A stretch of 64,000 nt of DNA from NCBI RefSeq assembly GCF_001723285.1, contig NZ_LPWG01000005.1:90137-154136 (forward strand), in the 5' to 3' direction. A program made the translations under genes and the position numbers. The stretch comes from Methyloceanibacter methanicus. Its GTDB lineage: Bacteria; Pseudomonadota; Alphaproteobacteria; Rhizobiales; Methyloligellaceae. This document shows, one piece after another, positions 1-7,831 of the stretch. The notes beneath the pieces are model-generated. The model was not told the DNA's origin. It saw only the letters and a list, made by a program, of their open reading frames with translations, and did not search any database. The first letter of the stretch is position 1; each line of letters opens with the position of its first letter.

Positions 1-184
1 CTACTTCCTGGAACGGCGTGGCGCCAATTGTCGAGGAGAGGTCCTCGCCCGGCAGCACCGCGTGACAGCCGGCGCAGACCTCCACCGCAAAGGCCCGTCC
101 CGCCGCGACATTGGCTTCTTGCGCCTTCGCGCCCGGCGTCACCCCGGCCGCCATCGCGGCAACGAGGACCATCATCGCTTTCAT
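1..184 (-). CDS. Cytochrome c family protein, N-terminal part (runs off the window)
   Basis: The first 61 codons are visible; the gene continues beyond base 1. Residues 1-22 look like a Sec signal peptide ending in AKA-QE, so the protein should be periplasmic. The heme-attachment motif CAGCH sits at residues 37-41, as expected for a small class I cytochrome c, with a typical NVAAGRAFA stretch just before it. The ATG is at 184. The gene lies 85 bp downstream of trmD on the same strand, where many relatives carry rplS instead. The axial methionine is outside the window, so the exact subfamily is unknown. Confidence 0.75.
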   Translation of the reverse strand, partial: MKAMMVLVAAMAAGVTPGAKAQEANVAAGRAFAVEVCAGCHAVLPGEDLSSTIGATPFQEV

Positions 185-269
185 GCCCAGCTCCTTCTTC
201 TTCGACGAACGTTGACTTGCGCGGCCGAGCCCGCCCTGACCTCTATCAAGATTGACACGACGATCAAGA

Positions 270-968
270 CTAGGACTTCCCGCGTTTCGCCCAAAGGTCG
301 GGCCGGCGCGCCTTGGTGAGCGCTTCGGCCTGCTCGCGGCGCCACTGAGCGATTTTCGCGTGATCGCCCGAGAGCAGCACGTCGGGAATGGCGTGGCCCT
401 CCCACTCTCGGGGCCGCGTGTAGTGCGGATATTCCAGGAGGCCCGCGGCGAAACTCTCCTCGGCAAGCGTGCCGTCATTGCCGAGAACGCCGGGCAGCAG
501 CCGCACGCAGGCGTCGATCAGCACCTGCGCGGCCAGGTCCCCGCCGGAGAGCACATAGTCGCCGATCGAGACCTCTTCGATGGCGCGCGCATCCAGCACG
601 CGCTGGTCGAGCCCTTCGAAGCGGCCGCAGAGCAGGATCACGCCAGGGCCCTTTGCCAGCGCCTGGACGCGCTCCTGGGCGAGGGGCGTCCCGCGCGGCG
701 ACAGGTAGATCGCGGGGCTCCCGGCCGGTGCGGCGACCTTGGCGGCGTCGATGGCAGCCGCGGCGACATCGGCGCGCATCACCATGCCCGCCCCCCCGCC
801 GGCGGGCGTATCGTCCACGGAGCGGTGCTTGTCGGTGGCGAAGTCGCGAATGTCGATCGCCTCGAAGCTCCAAAGGCCTTCGATGAGCGCCTTGCCCGCA
901 AGGCTCAAGCCGAGCGGCCCCGGAAACATCTCGGGGAACAGGGTCAGGACCGTGGCCTTCCAAGTCAT
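270..968 (-). CDS. trmD: tRNA (guanine-37-N1)-methyltransferase TrmD
   Basis: TrmD transfers a methyl group from SAM to N1 of G37 in tRNAs that read codons starting with C or G, which prevents +1 frameshifting. The 232-residue product has the family length. It shows the trefoil-knot SAM-binding motifs [12 protein letters not shown] and [14 protein letters not shown], and the N-terminus [16 protein letters not shown] chose the ATG at 968 (MTWKATV) because it matches the family N-terminus; a TTG at 980 would add four residues. The gene follows the NADAR-cyclase gene with almost no spacing. A 17-bp duplication covers its start region and creates a second ATG at 985 that leads only to a six-codon frame. 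Confidence 0.95.
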   Translation of the reverse strand: MTWKATVLTLFPEMFPGPLGLSLAGKALIEGLWSFEAIDIRDFATDKHRSVDDTPAGGGAGMVMRADVAAAAIDAAKVAAPAGSPAIYLSPRGTPLAQERVQALAKGPGVILLCGRFEGLDQRVLDARAIEEVSIGDYVLSGGDLAAQVLIDACVRLLPGVLGNDGTLAEESFAAGLLEYPHYTRPREWEGHAIPDVLLSGDHAKIAQWRREQAEALTKARRPDLWAKRGKS

Positions 969-985
969 GGTGTATTCCAAGTCAT
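952..985 (-). repeat. 17-bp tandem duplication over the trmD start
   Basis: Read on the minus strand, the unit beginning ATGACTTGGAA occurs twice in a row, with ATGs at 985 and 968. The upstream copy overlaps the TGA of the cyclase gene as ATGA but opens a frame that reads M-T-W-N-T-P and stops. Its TGA overlaps the second ATG. The downstream copy is the real trmD start. The sequence shows the duplication directly. That the first ATG was the ancestral coupled start is inference. Confidence 0.8.
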
Positions 986-2709
986 GGTGAGGTCCTCGGA
1001 GCGGCGCCGTCAGGACGTGCCGTCGAGCCGCTGCTCGCCTCTTCGATCAAGAACCACGTTTCGCGCGTCCCGACGCCCTTGATGGATATGGGGCCGCGCT
1101 CGGTCATCAGAAACCCGCCGTCGAGGGCCTCGCGGACCTCGGCCGACACCTGAATCTCGCCCGGGAGCGAGTGCGATTCGAGCCGGGCCGCGAAGTTCAC
1201 GGTCTCGCCCCACACATCGTAGGAGAATTTGTCCGCGCCGATCACCCCGGCCATGACTGGTCCGCTGGCGATCCCGATGCGGATGCGCAAGTCCACATCG
1301 TGGGCCTCCGACAGCCGTGCCACCACTTTCGGCAGGGCGAGCGCCAGCCGTGCAAGGCGCTGGCAATGGTCGGTCTGGCGGCGGCTGACGCCGGCCACGG
1401 CCATATAGCCGTCGCCGATGGTCTTGATCTTCTCGACCCCGTGCTCGGCCGCGAGCCGGTCGAACTCGGTCACGAGCCCGTCGAGAATCTCCACGGTCCG
1501 CGCGGCGCCGAGCTCCTTGGAGAGGGCTGTGAAGCCGACAAGGTCGGTGAAGAGGACCGAGGCGTCCGGTACGGCGTCGGCGATGCGCGTGGCAGGGTCC
1601 TGTTTCAGGCGCTCGATGACGGGCCCGGGCAGGATGTTGGCGAGCAGGCGGTCCGCCTCGGCCCGGGCGCGGTCCGCCTTGGTCAAGGCGTAGCCCACCA
1701 CGAGGGCGACGATGCCGAACGTGGTGACGGCTGAGGAGACGTAAAGGTTCGCCAGCAGGGCCACATCCGCTTCGATGCGGGCGCTTTCGGGCGGGTAGAG
1801 AAACCACGCGGCCAGATGCAGCGCCAGGCCCGACAGCACCGCCGCGACGACGAGCCGAATATGCCCGAGCCCGCAAATCGCGAAGGCGACCGCCGCGCCG
1901 ATGATGTAGTTCAGCTGAATGCCCGAGTTGTGCCCGAGCTCGCGCACGAAGAAGAACAGCGCTGCATATTCGGCGACCCAGATCACGATCATCGCCGCGC
2001 AGTCGTTGATGCGATGGGCGAGCGGCGACAGCAGCGCGACCGTGACAAGGGCGAGGTTGACCGCGATCAGCGGCCAGTATTTCGCGACGCCAAAGCTCGC
2101 ATAGGTCGCGACGTAGGTCATCGACGTCGCGGCGATCAGAAGGGCCATCACGTTGATGATCGCGAGGCGGATGCGCACCTCGCGCGGATAGCCGGCGATG
2201 CCGATCTCGGCGAAACGGCGCAAGGGCCCGAGCCACGACAGGAACGCCGCGCCGGTCGTGTCGGCGCCGGCGGCGCTCGACTGCAACTCGGCGCGGAGCT
2301 GCATCAGCATGGTGCCGAGCTTGTTCTGCCCCGTCCCGTCGGCGCCGGTGCCCCAATAGAAGTCCTTGGCGGAGTCCTCTTCGATCTTCTCGTCGCCGCT
2401 GCCAACGAGAAGAGCCCGCAAGGATCGATGCTGCGTGAACTTGGCGCGCAGGGCGCGTTCGATCACCGCGTCCTTGCGGCCGTCCCAGTCCTTGGCGATC
2501 TCGGCGCGGTACTTCTTTGCGTATCGCTTCGCCGCCGCGGCCTTTGGCAGTTCGCGGATGCGCGCCTGGCGTTCCGGGGCGTCGAACTTCTGGGCTTGGT
2601 AGTAGTGCTCGCTCGTCGGCCAGACGATGCCGTCGATCTCGATCGGATAGTTCGCGAAGTTCGAAAAGTCGCTGTAGCGCGTGGATTTCGAAAAGAAGCG
2701 AATGGTCAT
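982..2709 (-). CDS. NADAR domain fused to membrane-anchored class III adenylate cyclase
   Basis: A 575-residue protein with three parts. Residues about 1-143 form a complete NADAR (YbiA-like) domain, with [24 protein letters not shown] and a YWG..G.GQNKLG..LM motif. NADAR proteins are N-glycosidases acting on riboflavin intermediates or ADP-ribosylated guanine. Residues about 178-345 hold around six membrane segments. Residues about 383-555 are a class III cyclase with metal aspartates D389 (LFTDLVGFT) and D433 (KTIGDGY), the adenine-selecting pair K429 and D498 (SYDVWG), and transition-state N505 and R509 (NFAARLES), so it should make cAMP. The start is the ATG at 2709; an upstream TTG adds two residues. 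It lies 41 bp after rimM and touches trmD. The frame is unbroken through the domain joint, so this is a true fusion as read. Confidence 0.88.
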   Translation of the reverse strand: MTIRFFSKSTRYSDFSNFANYPIEIDGIVWPTSEHYYQAQKFDAPERQARIRELPKAAAAKRYAKKYRAEIAKDWDGRKDAVIERALRAKFTQHRSLRALLVGSGDEKIEEDSAKDFYWGTGADGTGQNKLGTMLMQLRAELQSSAAGADTTGAAFLSWLGPLRRFAEIGIAGYPREVRIRLAIINVMALLIAATSMTYVATYASFGVAKYWPLIAVNLALVTVALLSPLAHRINDCAAMIVIWVAEYAALFFFVRELGHNSGIQLNYIIGAAVAFAICGLGHIRLVVAAVLSGLALHLAAWFLYPPESARIEADVALLANLYVSSAVTTFGIVALVVGYALTKADRARAEADRLLANILPGPVIERLKQDPATRIADAVPDASVLFTDLVGFTALSKELGAARTVEILDGLVTEFDRLAAEHGVEKIKTIGDGYMAVAGVSRRQTDHCQRLARLALALPKVVARLSEAHDVDLRIRIGIASGPVMAGVIGADKFSYDVWGETVNFAARLESHSLPGEIQVSAEVREALDGGFLMTERGPISIKGVGTRETWFLIEEASSGSTARPDGAAPRTSP

Positions 2710-2750
2710 GGCCAACAGCCTAACTCGCGATGCGCCTTGCCGCGATGGCG

Positions 2751-3293
2751 TTACATGTTTCCGTCGTCGCCCTCTTCCGACGCCTCGGTCTCTTCGGGCG
2801 GGATCAGTATCAGCCGTCCCGCCGCGATGTCGATCTCCGGAACCGTGTCGTCCGTGAAGGCCACGAGGAGCGACGGGCCGTCCCCGCTGGGCTCGATTTC
2901 GACGATATCTCCCGCGCCGAAATTATGGACGGCTGTCACCGTGCCGAGCGCAGCGCCGTCGGGCGAGACCGCCGTCAAGCCGATCAGGTCGGCGACGTAC
3001 CATTCATCAGCCGCGGCCTCGGGCAGGGCGCTTCGCGCGATATAGAGCCTGGTGCGGTTCAGCGCCTCGGCGGCTTCGCGGGTGGTCACGCCCTTGATGG
3101 CGGCAATCAGGGCCTTGGGGGTGACGCGGACACGGGTGATCTCGATCGATTTCGTGCCCGCCTCGTCCCGTAAGGGTCCGTAGGCGGCGATGTCGGCCGG
3201 GTCCGCCGTATAGGAGCGCAGGCGCACTTCGCCCTTCAGCCCTTGCGCCGCGCCGATCTCGCCGACGAGTACGAGGTCCGGCTGTCCTTTCAA
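2751..3293 (-). CDS. rimM: 16S rRNA processing / 30S maturation factor RimM
   Basis: RimM binds S19 and helps mature the 3' head of the 30S subunit. The 180-residue protein has the N-terminal RimM barrel (VGEIGAAQGLKGEVRLRSYT) and the C-terminal PRC-barrel (DEWYVADLIGLTA, then GTVTAVHNFGAGDIVEI). It ends in an acidic tail. It starts with TTG at 3293, preceded by a GGAGA-type ribosome binding site. It sits 50 bp after rpsP in the classical rpsP-rimM-trmD order, here interrupted by the cyclase fusion gene. Confidence 0.95.
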   Translation of the reverse strand: MKGQPDLVLVGEIGAAQGLKGEVRLRSYTADPADIAAYGPLRDEAGTKSIEITRVRVTPKALIAAIKGVTTREAAEALNRTRLYIARSALPEAAADEWYVADLIGLTAVSPDGAALGTVTAVHNFGAGDIVEIEPSGDGPSLLVAFTDDTVPEIDIAAGRLILIPPEETEASEEGDDGNM

Positions 3294-3343
3294 GTCCGTC
3301 TCCTCGTCTCAGGTCCTGTCGTGCCCTCGAATGGGATCGTGCC

Positions 3344-3835
3344 CTACTCGGAGGCTTCCTTGGCTTCCTCGTCGGCAACCGCGTCGGTGGCCTCTTCGTC
3401 GGCCTCTTCCTCGGCGGCCGCAGCGTCGTCGGCCTCGGTCTCGGCGGCAGCCTTCTCGGCCGCGTCCTTCTCGGCTTCGGCGGCGGCAGCGGCCTTTTCT
3501 TCCTCGGCGGCGCGCTTGGCTTCCTCGCGTTCGAGGCGCTTCTTGCCGGGCTTGGCCTTCTCCGGGTTGTTGCGGGGCTCGCGCTTCATGAGGCCTTCGG
3601 CGTCCAGGAAGCGGAGCACGCGGTCCGTCGGCAGGGCGCCGTTGGAGAGCCAGTGCTTCACGCGGTCGGTGTCCAGCTGGATGCGGTCCGCCGAGTCGCG
3701 GGGCAGCAGCGGGTTGAATGTGCCGACCTTCTCGATATAGCGGCCGTCGCGCGGGCTGCGCGAGTCGGCGACGACGATGCGGTAGAACGGGCGCTTCTTG
3801 GCGCCGCCCCGCGACAGTCTGATCTTCAGTGACAT
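3344..3835 (-). CDS. rpsP: 30S ribosomal protein S16 with long acidic tail
   Basis: S16 is an assembly protein of the 30S body. Residues 1 to about 90 are a standard S16 ([33 protein letters not shown]). From about residue 95 to 163 the chain becomes a low-complexity Ala/Glu/Lys then Ala/Glu/Asp tail with no counterpart in the roughly 80-90 residue S16 of E. coli. Alphaproteobacterial S16 proteins often carry such tails, but this one is long. The ATG is at 3835. It is the first ribosomal gene of the run that continues to rimM, and it follows ffh by 52 bp. Confidence 0.96.
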   Translation of the reverse strand: MSLKIRLSRGGAKKRPFYRIVVADSRSPRDGRYIEKVGTFNPLLPRDSADRIQLDTDRVKHWLSNGALPTDRVLRFLDAEGLMKREPRNNPEKAKPGKKRLEREEAKRAAEEEKAAAAAEAEKDAAEKAAAETEADDAAAAEEEADEEATDAVADEEAKEASE

Positions 3836-3887
3836 GGTTTCTTACTCCTAAGTGTTAGTCGAATTAACGTTGGCATTTGAGATCGGG

Positions 3888-5375
3888 TCAGCGCTTCTTC
3901 TTGCGCTGGCCGGGAAGTCCTGGAAGCCCGGGCGGCAAGCCGCCGGGAAGTCCGCCCCCGGGCAGGCCCGGGAAATTGGCCGGAAGCTCGGCGCCCTTCG
4001 GAAGGCTTCCGCCTTCGGGCATGTCTGCCGGCATTTGCGGCATGCCGCCGCCGAATAGGCCCGCCAGCGCGCCGCGCTTCTTGCCCATGGCCTTCATCAT
4101 GTCGGCCATCTGGCGGTGCATTTTCACGAGCTTGTTGATGTCCTGCACGCTCGTGCCCGACCCCGCCGCCACGCGCTTCTTGCGCGAGGCGTTCAAGAGC
4201 TTTGGATTCTTGCGCTCGGATTTCGTCATCGATCCGATGATCGCCTGCTGGCGCTTGAGAACGGTGTCGTCGAGATTGGCGGCGTCGAGCTGCTTCTTCA
4301 CCTTGCCGATACCGGGCAGCATCGAGAGCACGCCGCCCATACCCCCGAGCTTCTGCATCTGCCCGAGCTGTTCGGAGAGGTCGTTGAGGTCGAACGCGCC
4401 CTTCTTCATGCGCTCGGCCATCTTATGAGCCTTGTCGACCTCCACGGTCTCCATGGCCTTTTCGACGAGGCCCACCACGTCGCCCATGCCGAGAATGCGG
4501 CCGGCGATCCGGTCCGGATGGAAGTCCTCCAGCGCGTCCAGCTTTTCGCCGACGCCGATCAGCTTGATGGGCTTGCCCGAGACCGCGCGCATGGACAGCG
4601 CCGCGCCGCCGCGCCCGTCGCCGTCCACGCGGGTCAAGACGATGCCGGTGAGATCGACGCGCTCGCCGAAGTTCTTGGCGAGGTTCACCGCGTCCTGACC
4701 GGTGAGCGCATCGGCGACGAGCAGCGTCTCGTGGGGCTGGGCGATCTTCTCGATGGCGGCCGTCTCGGCCATCAGCTCTTCGTCGATATGGGTGCGGCCG
4801 GCGGTGTCCAGCAGCAGCACGTCGAAGCCGCCGAGCCGAGCCGCCTTGACGGCGCGTTCGGCGATTTCGGTCGGGCTCTGGCCTTCGACAATCGGGAGCG
4901 TCGCGACATTCGCCTGCTCGCCCAGGACCCGCAGCTGTTCCTGCGCGGCCGGGCGGCGCGTATCGAGCGAGGCCATCATGACCTTCTGCTTGTCGCGGGT
5001 GGTGAGGCGATGGGCGAGCTTGGCCGTGGTGGTCGTCTTACCGGAGCCTTGCAGGCCGACCATCATCATGACGACGGGTGGGTTGCGGCGGAGGTCGATC
5101 CCTTGGGCATCGGAGCCCAACATGCGGACCAGCTCGTCGTTGACGATCTTGACGACCATCTGGCCGGGCGTCACCGACTTCACCACGTCCTGGCCGACGG
5201 CCTTGGCCTTCACCCGGTCGGTGAAGGATTTCACCACGTCGAGCGCGACATCGGCCTCGATCAGGGCCCGGCGCACCTCGCGCATGGCTTCGGAGACATC
5301 GGCCTCGCTCAGCGCGCCGCGGCGCGTGAGCTTGTCGAAGATTCCGGAAAGGCGATCTGAAAGGGTCTCGAACAT
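3888..5375 (-). CDS. ffh: Signal recognition particle protein Ffh (SRP54)
   Basis: Ffh is the GTPase of the signal recognition particle; with 4.5S RNA it delivers nascent membrane proteins to FtsY (encoded at 11296). The 495-residue product shows the N domain, the G domain with GLQGSGKTTTTAKLA, DTAGR and TRVDGDGRGG, and a methionine-rich M domain with SGTSVQDINKLVK. A Pro/Gly/Leu-rich tail ends in basic KKKR. I start it at the ATG at 5375 (MFETLSDRLSGIF), not at an upstream in-frame codon. The ATG shares one base with the TGA of the preceding SH3 gene (TGATG), so translation is probably coupled. Confidence 0.96.
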   Translation of the reverse strand: MFETLSDRLSGIFDKLTRRGALSEADVSEAMREVRRALIEADVALDVVKSFTDRVKAKAVGQDVVKSVTPGQMVVKIVNDELVRMLGSDAQGIDLRRNPPVVMMMVGLQGSGKTTTTAKLAHRLTTRDKQKVMMASLDTRRPAAQEQLRVLGEQANVATLPIVEGQSPTEIAERAVKAARLGGFDVLLLDTAGRTHIDEELMAETAAIEKIAQPHETLLVADALTGQDAVNLAKNFGERVDLTGIVLTRVDGDGRGGAALSMRAVSGKPIKLIGVGEKLDALEDFHPDRIAGRILGMGDVVGLVEKAMETVEVDKAHKMAERMKKGAFDLNDLSEQLGQMQKLGGMGGVLSMLPGIGKVKKQLDAANLDDTVLKRQQAIIGSMTKSERKNPKLLNASRKKRVAAGSGTSVQDINKLVKMHRQMADMMKAMGKKRGALAGLFGGGMPQMPADMPEGGSLPKGAELPANFPGLPGGGLPGGLPPGLPGLPGQRKKKR

Positions 5376-5800
5376 CAGCCGGCGTAATCCGCTACGTATT
5401 TGCGAAAGACCCAGCCGGAGCGGCATGGGCCGGAATAGGCGTCTCTGCGGGGCCAGGGCGTGCCGACGCCGCAATCCATGGTCTCGTGAGAGTAGACAAC
5501 ACCCAGCCAGCGGCCGCGCTGGTCGCAGAGATTGAGAATGGCGCCGTTGTAGACCCTATCCAGCACGGCGTGTTTGGAGCTGGGGCCGGAACGGACGGCC
5601 AGGAAGCCGTCGCCGCTCGGATCGAGGCCGCGCACCACGCCTTGCGAGCCGCAGGCGTCGAAATCCGCCTCTCCGCCCGCAAGGACCGGAATCTCGGGCT
5701 GCTGGGCGAGGGCCGTCATGGAGAGGCTCGAGAGCGCAAGCGCGGCCGTCACGCCAAAGACGTGCCGCTTCGCATCTCCTGCCGTCACTGTTCGCCTCAT
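5375..5800 (-). CDS. Secreted bacterial SH3-like domain protein
   Basis: A 141-residue protein with an N-terminal signal peptide (about residues 1-33, ending ALAQQ) and one SH3b-like domain (FLAVRSGPSSKHAVLDRVYNG, then RWLGVVY). Such periplasmic domains often bind peptidoglycan, but no enzymatic residues are visible. Four or more cysteines in the mature part could form disulfides. The ATG at 5800 was preferred to a GTG five codons upstream. It overlaps the ffh start by one base, which suggests co-transcription with ffh rather than a shared function. Confidence 0.65.
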   Translation of the reverse strand: MRRTVTAGDAKRHVFGVTAALALSSLSMTALAQQPEIPVLAGGEADFDACGSQGVVRGLDPSGDGFLAVRSGPSSKHAVLDRVYNGAILNLCDQRGRWLGVVYSHETMDCGVGTPWPRRDAYSGPCRSGWVFRKYVADYAG

Positions 5801-5859
5801 CACATCCGCCTCCACGCGGACTAGACACTCGTTCTGCTGCGCTCGATCAGGCCACAGCC

Positions 5860-6000
5860 CTCAAGTAGCGCGAAGCGCGGTAGGGCCAGAAAAACGGCCG
5901 GTAGCGCAACCAAAGCCGCGCTCAAGTAGGCCGAAGGCCGGTAGCGCGACCAAACCCGCGCTCAAGTAGGCCAAAGGCCGGTAGCGCAACCAAAAAAAGC
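5860..6000. repeat. 40-bp direct repeats with a covarying hairpin
   Basis: Three units start with CTCAAGTAG at 5860, 5921 and 5961. The second and third are exactly 40 bp; the first is 61 bp with an internal extra piece. Each unit has a small hairpin with a three-base loop: GCGC-GAA-GCGC in unit 1, GGCC-GAA-GGCC in unit 2, GGCC-AAA-GGCC in unit 3. Both arms change together between units 1 and 2, as expected if structure is kept. Each continues with GGTAG and a CGC.ACCAAA block. No convincing gene covers the array. It occupies most of the 360-bp gap between the SH3 gene and the EmrE-like gene. Confidence 0.75.
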
Positions 6001-6029
6001 ACCCGTGGGCGCATCGCGCTGACGGGTGT
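5992..6029 (-). terminator. Rho-independent terminator
   Basis: On the minus strand the stem ACACCCGT / ACGGGTGC closes over an inner GCGC-GAT-GCGC hairpin and is followed by a run of seven T. It would end transcripts coming from the EmrE-like gene, whose stop lies 130 bp upstream, or from a small RNA in that interval. Confidence 0.7.
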
Positions 6030-6032
6030 TGA

Positions 6033-6078
6033 CCGCCCTTTCCTAATCTTCCTCTTGCGAAGACCCCGGAAAGGGTGG
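6033..6078. other. Long hairpin next to the terminator, possible 3' UTR or small RNA
   Basis: CCGCCCTTTCC at 6033-6043 pairs with GGAAAGGGTGG at 6068-6078 (one G-U pair on the plus strand, a C-A mismatch on the minus strand). An inner TCTTC/GAAGA stem closes a seven-base loop. With the adjacent minus-strand terminator at 5992-6029 this could be the 3' half of a small RNA or a structured 3' UTR of the EmrE-like gene. It does not contain the SRP RNA GGAAGGAAGCAGCC element. I cannot assign it to a known family. Confidence 0.35.
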
Positions 6079-6160
6079 CGGCTCGAAACGGAGCTGCCAT
6101 GAATTTCCGCGGAATGTCGGTCAGCGCATCCTAGAAGTCAAGCGCATCCGGGAATTCGAC

Positions 6161-6502
6161 CTAATGGGGGAGCGACTTCGAGAAGGCGTTGATGACCACG
6201 ACACCCGCGACGATCAGGACAAGCCCGACGATCGCCGGCGTGTCGAGGGTCTGGCGGAAGCGAATCCAGCCGATCGTCGCGATCAGGACGATGCCGACGC
6301 CCGACCAGATGGCATAGGCCAACCCCACGGGGATCGTCTTCAGGGTCAGCGCGAGCGCGCCGAAGGAGACGGCATAGGCCAGCGCGGTGACGATGCTCGG
6401 GCCGAGGCGCGTGAACCCATCGGATTCCTTGAGTGCCGACGTCCCGATCACCTCGAAGACGATCGCAACGGCGAGATAGAGATAGGGTTTGAGCGTGGAC
6501 AC
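6161..6502 (-). CDS. Small multidrug resistance (EmrE/QacE-type) transporter
   Basis: A 113-residue protein with four membrane helices, the size of EmrE. The essential proton- and drug-binding glutamate is E17 in VFEVIGTSALK. The segment GLAYAIWSGVGIVLIATIGW and the ending IVAGVVVINAFSKS closely match the EmrE-type quaternary-ammonium branch. It works as an inner-membrane dimer exchanging cationic compounds for protons. It lies 17 bp downstream of the amidase gene on the same strand. The guanidinium-exporter (Gdx) branch is a less likely alternative. Confidence 0.88.
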   Translation of the reverse strand: MSTLKPYLYLAVAIVFEVIGTSALKESDGFTRLGPSIVTALAYAVSFGALALTLKTIPVGLAYAIWSGVGIVLIATIGWIRFRQTLDTPAIVGLVLIVAGVVVINAFSKSLPH

Positions 6503-6519
6503 GGGTCAGTTGCCGCCTT

Positions 6520-7716
6520 CTAAAGCAGATCGGAGAGGCCCACGGCGAAGTCCAGCAAGGATTCGTCGCCGCCTACCCAGCCGACGAAGGACAGGCCCGC
6601 GGGACAGCCCGCGGCTTCCCCAACGGGAACCGAGATCTGTGGCAGGCCGGCCAGTCCGGCGAGGCACGTTGTCTGCAGGGTCCGGGTTCGGAACTCCACG
6701 AAGGAGGCGCCGTCGGGGATATCGCGCTCCGGCGGCTGGGTCGGCGTCGTCGGCAGGACGATGGCGGTCCCCGGCTGCAGGATCGTCTTGAGGTGGGACT
6801 CCACGGTGCGGCGGACGCCCCGCGCGTCCTCGGCCTCTTCCGGCGTGATCCGGGAGGCGATCTCGAAGCGCTCCTTGATCCCGGGCCCGAGCTCCACGTT
6901 GTTGGCTTCGACGAAGGGCAGGAGCGTCGACTGGACTTCGAAGCCCTGGATGGTGGCGAAGGCGGCGCGCCAGGCGGCAAGGGTCCCGCCGGCGATGGTC
7001 GCGTGCTCCACCTCCGGCAGCGCTGGCGAGAGGGTTTCGAGCGTATCCCACACGAGCTGGTCCACGCTGGCCTCGCATTCCGAGACAATGTCCGTTGCGA
7101 GGATCAAGCGTTCGACGGGCGCCTCGGTGCCGCTCCCTTGAAGCAGCGTGCGGCCGACCGTGCGAAACAGACCTGCGTCCCGGGCAAGAAGGCCCACCGT
7201 GTCGAAACTCGGGGCCATGGGGGTGACGCCGGTCAAGTCGATGCGGCCATGGCTGGGACGCAGGCCGTAGAGCCCGCAGAAGGAGGCCGGGACGCGGATC
7301 GAACCGCCCGTGTCCGAACCCAGCGCGAAATCGCACATCTGCGCGGCCACCGCCGCCGCAGACCCGCAGGACGAGCCGCCGGTCACATAGCGCCCGGCGC
7401 GCGGGTTGACCGGCTGGCCGTAATGGGCGTTGGTCCCGAGCACGCTGTAGAAGAACTCATCGCAAATGGTAATGCCCGTGAGCGAGGCGCCGGCGCCCAG
7501 GAGCTTCGCGATCGCGGGCGCCGTCTCGGCGGCCGGCGCGGCGGCGGCATAGGACTCCGGATTGCCGTTTCCGGTCTTCCGCCCTTCGATGGCGAACAGG
7601 TCCTTCACCATGAAGCTGCGTCCGGCGAGGGGGCCGTCCTGCGCCCCCAATATGGGTTCCTCCAGCGTGTGGGGGACGAGTGCGTGGACAGCATCGTGTT
7701 CGGGGACGCCCAACAT
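6520..7716 (-). CDS. Amidase-signature family hydrolase
   Basis: A 398-residue member of the amidase signature family. The Ser-cisSer-Lys triad is visible: K38 (FMVKDLF), S116 in GGSSCGSAAAVAA, and nucleophile S139 in LGSDTGGSIRVPAS. The family hydrolyses amides ranging from indoleacetamide to allophanate, and GatA belongs to it. The absence of neighbouring gatC or gatB argues against a Gln-tRNA amidotransferase role. The substrate is unknown. I start at the ATG at 7716 (MLGVPEHD) because upstream in-frame sequence is unlike the family and runs into the promoter region shared with the divergent MFS gene. Confidence 0.85.
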   Translation of the reverse strand: MLGVPEHDAVHALVPHTLEEPILGAQDGPLAGRSFMVKDLFAIEGRKTGNGNPESYAAAAPAAETAPAIAKLLGAGASLTGITICDEFFYSVLGTNAHYGQPVNPRAGRYVTGGSSCGSAAAVAAQMCDFALGSDTGGSIRVPASFCGLYGLRPSHGRIDLTGVTPMAPSFDTVGLLARDAGLFRTVGRTLLQGSGTEAPVERLILATDIVSECEASVDQLVWDTLETLSPALPEVEHATIAGGTLAAWRAAFATIQGFEVQSTLLPFVEANNVELGPGIKERFEIASRITPEEAEDARGVRRTVESHLKTILQPGTAIVLPTTPTQPPERDIPDGASFVEFRTRTLQTTCLAGLAGLPQISVPVGEAAGCPAGLSFVGWVGGDESLLDFAVGLSDLL

Positions 7717-7831
7717 TTTTCTCAGCCTCCGTCTTCTGAAAAGAGGGTGCAGGAACCAACACAACGCCATAGAAGTGCCCCCACCGCAACGCTTGACGAG
7801 CCCGAAAGGTTTGCGAGGAGGCCGAGGTCCG

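Noticed and set aside
5861..6100. 79-codon minus-strand frame through the 40-bp repeats
   Set aside because: It is open only because the repeat length and composition allow it; it crosses a strong terminator and matches no protein pattern. The hairpin covariation favours a structural repeat.
5992..6110. 4.5S (SRP) RNA gene near ffh
   Set aside because: The hairpin plus terminator invited the idea, but the invariant GGAAGGAAGCAGCC-type apical element is absent.
6503..6519. Guanidine riboswitch controlling the small multidrug transporter
   Set aside because: Only 17 bp separate the transporter from the amidase gene upstream, too short for such an element, and the protein looks EmrE-like rather than Gdx-like.
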